From: an uncultured Marinobacter sp.
Lineage (GTDB): Bacteria; Pseudomonadota; Gammaproteobacteria; Pseudomonadales; Oleiphilaceae
Assembly: GCF_913055835.1 (NCBI RefSeq)
Contig: NZ_CAJXKQ010000009.1
Coordinates: 1-64,000, forward strand
Length of the DNA stretch: 64,000 bases
Direction of reading: 5' to 3'
The notes beneath the pieces were generated by a model. The model was not told the origin of the DNA, did no database searches, and saw only the letters and a program-made list of their open reading frames with translations. Position 1 is the first letter of the stretch. Each line of letters opens with the position of its first letter. Below, piece by piece: positions 57,287-64,000 of the stretch. The position numbers were made by a program, and so were the translations under genes.

Positions 57287-58628
57287 GAAACCGGTCTCGG
57301 TAAAGGGCACCCTGCTGGCGCTGCTACTGCCTGCCGGCATCCTTCTAATGGCCCTCGCATGGCTGGTGCATGGACTTCTCCTTGACCGCATGTCCCGGCA
57401 ATTCGTGGAAACCCGGCTTGAAGACGAAGTCGCTTTCCTTGAACACCAGATTCGCGATTCCAATGGGCAACTGGACGTTCTCCAGACCGGTGATTATTTC
57501 CAGGAAGTTTTTCACCACGCCTTCGCTATCCATTCCGATTCCCGGACCATCATCTCTCCGGAAACCTGGGCGCCCCTGTTAATGCCGCTTCTGGAGTCCG
57601 GGCAGGAGGGTACGCTGCGCGTCAGTGACGCCCGGATTGCCGAAGCGCCCTCGGATATCCTTGCCTACCGGAAGTCCTTTCGCGTGAACGACCAGCCCAT
57701 TGTGGTGATCGTTTCCGAGGACCTTGGTGCCTTGAGTCGTAGCCAGACCGAGCTTCATGCCTGGACAGCTGTTGTTTCCCTGCTGCTGATCCTGCTGCTG
57801 GTTGGCGTTCTCTGGCTGGGCATCAACCTGTCCATGCGCCCCGTGGTGAGCCTCAAGGCAGCGTTAAAGCGTTTGCAGGATGGCGAGATATCGCGGATTG
57901 ATGTCAAAGCGCCCGAGGAATTCCAACCTCTGGTGCTGCAGCTTAACCAATTGCTCGACTCCCTGGACCAGCGGCTGGAGCGTTCCCGGGACGCGTTGGC
58001 CAACCTATCACACAGCGTTAAGACGCCTATTGCCGCCGTTCGCCAGATTCTGGAGGATACCGACCGCCCTCTCCCCAACGACCTCAGGCAACAAATGGCC
58101 GGTCGTCTCGACGATATCGACAGACAACTGGAAGCAGAAATGCGACGCAGCCGGTTTGCCGGTCCACAGGTTGGCAAAAGCGCCTACCCTTTGAAGCAGG
58201 CCCGGGACCTTCTGTGGATGCTCGGCCGGCTGTACCCGGCAATATCCTTCGAAATGTCGACCGTCCTGACTGAAGAGAGACGCTGGCCCATTGAAGAACA
58301 CGACCTGAACGAGGTGCTGGGCAACCTTCTGGACAACGCCGGGAAGTGGTCCACCAGATTCGTGGAGCTTGGCCTGAACGAGGACCGGCAGGGGTTTACC
58401 ATCACCGTTGAAGACGACGGCCCGGGAATTCCTCCGGACGCGCTGGACACCCTGGGCACCCGCGGTCTGCGCCTGGACGAACAAACGCCGGGGCACGGCC
58501 TGGGGCTGGCCATCGTTCGGGAGATTACAGAACGCTATGGTGGTACCCTGACTTTCTGCTCCGGCTCGATCGGAGGGCTGAAGGCAACGGTGCATTTTCC
58601 GGGCACAACCGGGGGGATCAAACAGTGA
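57273..58628 (+). CDS. copS: Copper sensor histidine kinase CopS-like
   Basis: 451 aa from ATG at 57273; a start at 57252 is less likely. Two membrane helices (about 13-37 and 165-185) flank a periplasmic domain containing HH and Met residues. His247 in LSHSVKTPIAAV is the phosphorylated residue. ATPase motifs NLLDNAGKW and HGLGLAI follow. The kinase region is of the PhoQ/QseC-like type with Ser-Val after the His. Copper sensing is inferred from context. Confidence 0.85.
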   Translation: MTSFRKPVSVKGTLLALLLPAGILLMALAWLVHGLLLDRMSRQFVETRLEDEVAFLEHQIRDSNGQLDVLQTGDYFQEVFHHAFAIHSDSRTIISPETWAPLLMPLLESGQEGTLRVSDARIAEAPSDILAYRKSFRVNDQPIVVIVSEDLGALSRSQTELHAWTAVVSLLLILLLVGVLWLGINLSMRPVVSLKAALKRLQDGEISRIDVKAPEEFQPLVLQLNQLLDSLDQRLERSRDALANLSHSVKTPIAAVRQILEDTDRPLPNDLRQQMAGRLDDIDRQLEAEMRRSRFAGPQVGKSAYPLKQARDLLWMLGRLYPAISFEMSTVLTEERRWPIEEHDLNEVLGNLLDNAGKWSTRFVELGLNEDRQGFTITVEDDGPGIPPDALDTLGTRGLRLDEQTPGHGLGLAIVREITERYGGTLTFCSGSIGGLKATVHFPGTTGGIKQ

Positions 58629-59083
58629 AAATTGGTGAACTCGCTAAGACAACAGCCATTCCTGTTGAAACCATCCGCTACTACGAAAAGATCGGCCTGC
58701 TGCCGGAACCGGACAGAGATGACAGCGGCTACCGCTCCTACCGCAATGCCCACCTGGAACGCCTTCTCTTTATCAAACGCTGTCGCAACCTGGATATGGC
58801 CCAGGACGAGATCCGCGAGCTGATACGGCTGGCAGAAGAACCGGAAGCGGATTGCAGCGAAGTCGATGCCCTGCTGGCCCGCCATCTGAATCACGTGCGG
58901 GAACGCCTGAAGGAGTTGGCGAGCCTTGAAGATACGCTCGAGCAGCTTCAGGAAGCCTGCTCCGATGGTCGCACTGTGCGGGAATGCGGCATTCTCGGGG
59001 GACTCAGCTCGGAGCTTGAAACACCCGAGCCCGAGGACCGCCACAACCACGTTCCCGGCACCCATGGGCCTGGCAATAACTGA
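58625..59083 (+). CDS. MerR-family metal-responsive regulator, CadR/PbrR-like
   Basis: 152 aa from GTG at 58625, overlapping the copS stop (GTGA), so it is co-translated with copRS. An N-terminal helix-turn-helix (IGELAKTTAIPVETIRYYEK) is followed by a coiled-coil and metal-binding Cys at 77, 112 and 121, the CadR/PbrR pattern rather than the two-Cys CueR pattern. The tail is His-rich. Cd/Pb/Zn sensing would be expected; no target operator or cadA gene is visible in the window. Confidence 0.85.
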   Translation: MKIGELAKTTAIPVETIRYYEKIGLLPEPDRDDSGYRSYRNAHLERLLFIKRCRNLDMAQDEIRELIRLAEEPEADCSEVDALLARHLNHVRERLKELASLEDTLEQLQEACSDGRTVRECGILGGLSSELETPEPEDRHNHVPGTHGPGNN

Positions 59084-59319
59084 AACACTTCCACCCACTG
59101 ACCATCTCCCATCCAACGAGCAGCCGCTGTCTGCAACCCATCCGGCACGATTCTAAAAAACTCTGGCAGTCATTCAAAAGCCTCCTAGCCATCGAAATGA
59201 TATTTCTATGTCTTACAGATGCACGGTTAGGTTCGCCTGCCCCTGGAACAGCCGGGTTGGCATTAGTAGCTCGGCTGAACTGATTTTCATGCTCACAGCA
59301 AAAATTGTCAGGAGTCATT
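59084..59319. other. Gap before tynA
   Basis: 236 bp with no gene. I see no copper-regulon box, no clear sigma-54 site and no strong terminator for the copRS-MerR unit. The tynA promoter is presumably here. Confidence 0.4.
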
Positions 59320-61596
59320 ATGTACAAGAATAAACTCGCACTCTCGGTCGCTCTGGCCTCGTCGTTGTTCGTTGCCAGTCCAATGGCATTCGCGCACGGG
59401 GGCTCAGCGGATTATATGCCAGTCTCGAAAGCGCTGATTTCATCAGGTGCCAGCTACCAACTGAGCCAGGACAAAAGCGAATTACTCGTCACCTCCGGAG
59501 ACCGGGAATTCCGGGTCCCTTTGGGGGAAAAAACTGCCTATTTCAATGGCGACCAAATTGAATTATCAGCCCCTGTAAAGCTGCATGACGGCGAGATTCT
59601 CGTAGAGAGGAGCTTTGCCAATGACCTATTTTCCGGCCATGTTACCCAAAGCCTTAAAATTGCCAATAAATCCCATCCTCTGGACCCGTTATCGGCAGAT
59701 GAGATCACCACGGCAGCAAATGCAGTAAAGGCTTCCAAGCACTGGAAGGATGCGATTCGCTTCACGCAAATTAGACTTGCCGATCCCAGTAAAGAAAAAG
59801 TCTGGGATTGGTCATTTGGCGAAGGCCACGATTTCGCACGTCAAGCCATTTTTACGGTCGTGGACGGCAGGAAAGTATACGAAGGCACCGTCGATCTCGA
59901 CTCTGAAACTGTCGTCAGTTGGGACTACATCGAAGGTGCCCATGGCATGGTGACGTTCGATGATTTTCTCGCAGTACAGGAGATCGTTTCAAACAGTGAG
60001 GCCTACAAGAAAGCTCTGAAAAAGCGGGGTATCGACGACGTGGACAAGGTTGTCGCGACGCCGCTGACCGTAGGCTATTTCGGCGGGGATGATGGCCTTG
60101 AGCATGAATTAAAGCTGTTGAAAGTGGTGTCCTATCTCGACGTTGGGGACGGTAACTACTGGGCGCATCCGATCGAAAACCTCGTGGCCGTCGTCGACCT
60201 GGAAAAAAAGAGCATCCTCAAGATCGAGGACGATGGCGTCATTCCCGTTCCAATGGCCCCTCGTCCTTATGATGGACGTGATCAGGAAAAAATCGCTGAT
60301 GTGAAACCTTTGATGGTGGTGCAACCGGAAGGCTCCAACATATCAATGGCCGGCAACACCATCCAGTGGCAGAACTGGAACTTCCATCTGAAGCTCAACT
60401 CCCGCGTTGGGCCCGTCATTTCCACACTGACTTATAACGACCAGGGCGAAAAACGGAAAATCATGTACGAGGGATCACTGGGCGGCATGATCGTGCCCTA
60501 CGGAGATCCTGACGTGGGCTGGTACTTCAAGTCTTACCTGGACTCGGGCGATTACGGCATGGGCAACCTGACCTCTCCTCTGGTTGGCGGCGTCGACACT
60601 CCCAATAACGCGACTCTACTGCCGGCGACCCTGGTCGATAACGGAGGCGAGCCCTTCACCATTCCAAACGCGATTGCGGTTTTCGAGCGCTACGCCGGAC
60701 CAGAATTCAAGCACACGGAAATGCTGGGCAGCAGCCCCGGCAACGAGAGCCGCGAACGGCGAGAACTGGTTGTGCGTTGGGTAAGCACCATCGGCAACTA
60801 CGATTATATGTTCGACTGGATTTTCATGGCCAACGGCAATATCAAGCTGACTGTCGGAGCGTCAGGTATCGAGGCGGTGAAGGCGGTGAAATCGCGCACC
60901 ATCCACGACGAAACTGCCGAAGAAGACACTCGCTACGGCACCTTGATCGACCACAACATCGTTGGCACTACCCACCAGCACATCTACAACTTCCGACTGG
61001 ATCTGGATGTTGATGGCGAACAGAACAGCCTGAAGGAAATCAATCCGGTAGTCGCGGAAAACACAGCGGGCGGCCCACGAGAGAGCGTGATGATCACCAA
61101 CGAGCGGGTTGTTTCCACCGAACAGGAATCGGTGCAAAAGTTCGATCCGTCAACCGTCCGTCTGATGACCAACCCCAATAAAGAAAACCGAATGGGCTAC
61201 CCGGTTGGCTACCAGATCATCCCGTTTGCCGGTGGCACCCACCCCATCGCTAAAGGTGCTTTGTTCAGCGAGGACGAGTGGCTGTTCAAACGTGTCAGCT
61301 TCATGGACAAGCAGATCTGGGTCACTCAGTACAAGCCAGAGGAGCGTTATCCGGAAGGCAAATACCCGAACCGGGCCAAAACTGACACGGGGCTGAAAAC
61401 CTTTGTTGCGGATAACGAGTCTATCGAGAACGTCGATACGGTGCTCTGGATGACGACCGGTGCCACGCACGTAGCTCGAGCAGAGGAGTGGCCCATCATG
61501 CCGACTGAGTACGTCCACTCGATGCTCAAACCATGGAACTTCTTTGACCAGACCCCAACCCTGAATCTGCCCGAGCAAGAGACACCGGAGAACTGA
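59320..61596 (+). CDS. tynA: Periplasmic copper amine oxidase TynA
   Basis: 758 aa from ATG at 59320 (AGGAG upstream). A signal peptide (to AFAHGG) precedes a full-length copper/topaquinone amine oxidase. The Tyr that becomes topaquinone is Tyr494 in IGNYDY; the catalytic base is Asp408 in YLDSGDYGMG; copper ligands are the two His of THQHIYNF plus the His in the C-terminal GATHVARAEEW. It oxidises primary amines such as tyramine and phenylethylamine to aldehydes, with ammonia and hydrogen peroxide. It is very like E. coli TynA throughout. Confidence 0.94.
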   Translation: MYKNKLALSVALASSLFVASPMAFAHGGSADYMPVSKALISSGASYQLSQDKSELLVTSGDREFRVPLGEKTAYFNGDQIELSAPVKLHDGEILVERSFANDLFSGHVTQSLKIANKSHPLDPLSADEITTAANAVKASKHWKDAIRFTQIRLADPSKEKVWDWSFGEGHDFARQAIFTVVDGRKVYEGTVDLDSETVVSWDYIEGAHGMVTFDDFLAVQEIVSNSEAYKKALKKRGIDDVDKVVATPLTVGYFGGDDGLEHELKLLKVVSYLDVGDGNYWAHPIENLVAVVDLEKKSILKIEDDGVIPVPMAPRPYDGRDQEKIADVKPLMVVQPEGSNISMAGNTIQWQNWNFHLKLNSRVGPVISTLTYNDQGEKRKIMYEGSLGGMIVPYGDPDVGWYFKSYLDSGDYGMGNLTSPLVGGVDTPNNATLLPATLVDNGGEPFTIPNAIAVFERYAGPEFKHTEMLGSSPGNESRERRELVVRWVSTIGNYDYMFDWIFMANGNIKLTVGASGIEAVKAVKSRTIHDETAEEDTRYGTLIDHNIVGTTHQHIYNFRLDLDVDGEQNSLKEINPVVAENTAGGPRESVMITNERVVSTEQESVQKFDPSTVRLMTNPNKENRMGYPVGYQIIPFAGGTHPIAKGALFSEDEWLFKRVSFMDKQIWVTQYKPEERYPEGKYPNRAKTDTGLKTFVADNESIENVDTVLWMTTGATHVARAEEWPIMPTEYVHSMLKPWNFFDQTPTLNLPEQETPEN

Positions 61597-61669
61597 TTCG
61601 CTGAAAACGGGACACCATCCAGGCAGGGAAGCCTGAACACAAAAAACAGAGATACGGGAATCATAAGAG

Positions 61670-63010
61670 ATGAAACATCAGCATTTCATGAAAAGCATTC
61701 TGTGCCTGGCTGCGGCCGGATTGTCGGCACCGGCTTCGGCCTACAACGTCTACAACCAGAACGGTACAGAATTGAATCTGGATATCGAGGCAGCTCTGGG
61801 TGTCTTTTCCAGCCAGGAAACCTACAACCTTGGCGCCAAAACCCAATCTGGTGATTCGCAGTGGCAGGAGGGTTACATCAAGTATGGGCTTTCCGGCAGT
61901 CAGCGTGTCGGCTCTGGCAGCCAGATATATGGCGCAGTGAATCTGGTCTCCTCAGGGACCTGGGGCGATGGCGATGCCGGAGGCATTACGTCCGGTAACG
62001 AGCGGGAAACCGATCTGGAAGATGCCTACCTCGGCTGGCGCTCCGGGACTCTGATCCCGGCGCTCGGAGAGGACGGTCTGGATTTTTCCGTAGGCCGTCA
62101 GCAGTTCACCATCGGCGACGGATTCCTGATCAATAGCGACGCCCTGAATTTTGGCGATGCACTGAATGGCGGGGGCCTGGACTTTGACCGGGGAGGCGCC
62201 TACTGGCTTGCAGCCCGCAAGGCCTTTGACCAGACCGCCATTGCCCGCATTGGAGGCTCGGACGGCCTGCGTGCCGATCTTTTCTGGCTGGCCTCTGACA
62301 ACAAAGCTCAGGCTGAGATGGAGCTTGCAGGTTTAAATGCGGAATATGTGACTTCACAAGGTACCTTTGGTCTGGCTTACATCGAAGGGCTGGACGTTGA
62401 TGACACCTTCGCCCCTATCCTTGGGTATGGTTCAAGAGACGGGCAACAAACTACAAGCCTCCGCTATCAGGGCAATGGGGGTGTCGATAACCTGTTCCTC
62501 TCCGCCGAGATTGTCAATCAGGAAGCCGGAGCAGGCTCTGATGAGAATGCCAAGGCGTGGTACGCCGAGGCAGGCTGGACCTTCAGCGAGACCCGCTGGT
62601 CACCCAGCGTCAATTACCGATATTCGAGCTTCGATGAGGGCTTCGACCCGCTGTTTTTCGGCTTCAATCGGGGCTACGGCACCTGGTTTCAGGGTGAAGT
62701 CGCCGCCAACTACGCCGGACCGTTCAACTCCGATGCCTCCGTGCATCACGTCGGCCTGAAGGCAACCCCCTCAGAAACCCTGAGTATTGGCGCGCTCTTC
62801 TTCGATTTCACTGACACCGCAGGCGGTACAGGGAATCTGAACGCTCAGGAAGTGGATATCTATGCCGAATGGGTGGCAGCGCCACATCTGATCCTCAGCC
62901 CTCTCGTTGGCTTTTATATGCCTGACAAAAGTGCCTCAGAGGGAGGCAGCCAGATCGGCAGTGACGACACCAACGCTTACGCTCAAATCATTGCCATTGT
63001 TCCATTCTGA
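61670..63010 (+). CDS. Outer-membrane porin of alginate-export (AlgE-like) type
   Basis: 446 aa with a signal peptide (to PASAYN) and a beta-barrel ending in Phe. The pattern DFSVGRQQFTIGDGFLI resembles the alginate-export porin family. Between tynA (73 bp upstream) and the aldehyde dehydrogenase, it most likely admits amines or related substrates rather than exporting alginate; that is inference. Confidence 0.75.
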   Translation: MKHQHFMKSILCLAAAGLSAPASAYNVYNQNGTELNLDIEAALGVFSSQETYNLGAKTQSGDSQWQEGYIKYGLSGSQRVGSGSQIYGAVNLVSSGTWGDGDAGGITSGNERETDLEDAYLGWRSGTLIPALGEDGLDFSVGRQQFTIGDGFLINSDALNFGDALNGGGLDFDRGGAYWLAARKAFDQTAIARIGGSDGLRADLFWLASDNKAQAEMELAGLNAEYVTSQGTFGLAYIEGLDVDDTFAPILGYGSRDGQQTTSLRYQGNGGVDNLFLSAEIVNQEAGAGSDENAKAWYAEAGWTFSETRWSPSVNYRYSSFDEGFDPLFFGFNRGYGTWFQGEVAANYAGPFNSDASVHHVGLKATPSETLSIGALFFDFTDTAGGTGNLNAQEVDIYAEWVAAPHLILSPLVGFYMPDKSASEGGSQIGSDDTNAYAQIIAIVPF

Positions 63011-63039
63011 TCCATCTCCACCAGCCGTGCCGGAGACTC

Positions 63040-63069
63040 TGCCCAGGGACCAAACCATGGGCAGTTTTA
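63040..63069 (+). terminator. Terminator between porin and aldehyde dehydrogenase
   Basis: CTGCCCA and TGGGCAG arms with a 12-base loop followed by TTTT. It may end the tynA-porin transcript or reduce read-through into the next gene. Confidence 0.65.
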
Positions 63070-63117
63070 ACGGATTCTCAGTCTGGCTCTAACAAACACA
63101 TTTGGGAGCGCATTGTT

Positions 63118-64000
63118 ATGCAAACCTTTACGAATCTGGTGAATGGCAAAGCTGTTGAAGCAGCCGAGCACCAGGAAATCTTCAATCCCGCCACTGGCGA
63201 TTTTCTGGGGTTAGCGCCTCTGAGCAGCGACCAGGATGTGAACGACGCAGTCATTGCGGCCCGCAAAGCACAGAAAATCTGGGCGAACACCAGTGACCAG
63301 GAGCGTCAGGAGACAGTTACACAGGTAGCCCAGGTACTTCAGGATAACTCGGAATACCTGGCCGAACTGATCACACGCGAACAAGGCAAACCTCTGTCTG
63401 GTCCCGGTTCCCGCTTCGAGATGCAGGCGTGCGTGGGCTGGACACAGGTACCAGCAGCATTGTCACTACCTCCGGAAACCGTCTACGAAGACGAAGAACG
63501 CAAAGACACACTCCACCGGGTGCCTCTCGGTGTTGTCGCGGCGATTGCCCCCTGGAACTGGCCTCTGATGATTGCTATCTGGCAGATCATCCCCGCCATC
63601 CGCATGGGCAACACGGTGGTTCTGAAGCCGTCTGAATACACGCCGATTGCAACCCTGGAAATGGTCCGCCTGATAAATCAGGTGCTGCCTCGGGGTGTTC
63701 TGAACACCGTTTCCGGAGACGGCCGCATCGGAGCCGCCCTGACCAGCCACCCCGACATCGACAAGATCATGTTCACGGGCAGCGAGTCGACAGGTCGACG
63801 TATTATCGAAGCCTCCTCGAGAAACCTGGCTCCGATCACGTTGGAGCTCGGCGGCAATGACCCCGCCATCGTGGTTCCAGGCACGGACGCCAAGGCCATT
63901 GCAGAAGGGCTTTTCTGGGGTGCCTTCCTGAACATGGGGCAGACCTGCGCCTGCATCAAGCGGTTGTACGTCCACGAAAACGACTACGACCAGCTGGTTG
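63118..64000 (+). CDS. Aldehyde dehydrogenase, 3' end beyond window
   Basis: Partial: 294 residues are visible and the frame is open to the end of the window. The start ATG at 63118 has GGGAG upstream. NAD-binding motifs APWNWP, LKPSEYTP and FTGSESTG, the general-base Glu in LELGGNDP and the catalytic Cys in NMGQTC are present. It probably oxidises the aldehyde made by TynA to the acid, like FeaB in E. coli; the exact substrate is not clear. Confidence 0.9.
   Translation, partial: MQTFTNLVNGKAVEAAEHQEIFNPATGDFLGLAPLSSDQDVNDAVIAARKAQKIWANTSDQERQETVTQVAQVLQDNSEYLAELITREQGKPLSGPGSRFEMQACVGWTQVPAALSLPPETVYEDEERKDTLHRVPLGVVAAIAPWNWPLMIAIWQIIPAIRMGNTVVLKPSEYTPIATLEMVRLINQVLPRGVLNTVSGDGRIGAALTSHPDIDKIMFTGSESTGRRIIEASSRNLAPITLELGGNDPAIVVPGTDAKAIAEGLFWGAFLNMGQTCACIKRLYVHENDYDQLV

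Overview
The window is a stretch of chromosome from a marine, facultatively denitrifying gammaproteobacterium. Marinobacter or a close relative is my best guess. That guess rests on the nar cluster layout, a Pseudomonas-like glucose transport cluster, anaerobic quinone genes and coding style; no rRNA gene is present to confirm it. Genes are dense on both strands. I saw no tRNA, CRISPR array, transposase, prophage or replication origin.

Region 1 (1-25000) is an anaerobic nitrate respiration block. On the minus strand, narK, narG, narH, narJ, narI and a parvulin-type isomerase form one unit. The divergent narX-narL pair senses nitrate. Around them lie ubiT, ubiU and ubiV (oxygen-independent ubiquinone synthesis), hemN (oxygen-independent haem synthesis), a c'-like cytochrome, a NIT-domain chemoreceptor and two cyclic-di-GMP proteins. 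Candidate Anr/FNR and NarL sites lie in several gaps, including one in front of a PAS-GGDEF gene.

Region 2 (25000-41600) holds two unlike cryptochrome/photolyases (one Fe-S type, one beside a DUF2256 gene), a sugar uptake cluster gltR-gtrS-lamB-like-gtsABCD, a periplasmic SBP-Cache protein, an extra ftsH and a double-headed HAD protein with an altered catalytic motif.

Region 3 (41600-59100) is a copper-resistance island: a Met-rich periplasmic protein, cusCBA, a DUF302 protein, a Cu P-type ATPase, a small membrane protein, an APC permease with a His-rich tail, an unrecognised 118-aa protein, copB, the multicopper oxidase copA, a cupredoxin, and copR-copS plus a MerR gene. Five promoters here carry the same direct repeat on the coding strand, TTCAG-N6-TTCAG, in four cases 49-56 bp before the start codon. 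This looks like the operator of the local response regulator and ties the island into one regulon. A perfect FNR-type palindrome lies just upstream of the cus copy.

Region 4 (59100-64000) is an amine-catabolism module: periplasmic copper amine oxidase tynA, an outer-membrane porin, and an aldehyde dehydrogenase cut by the window end.
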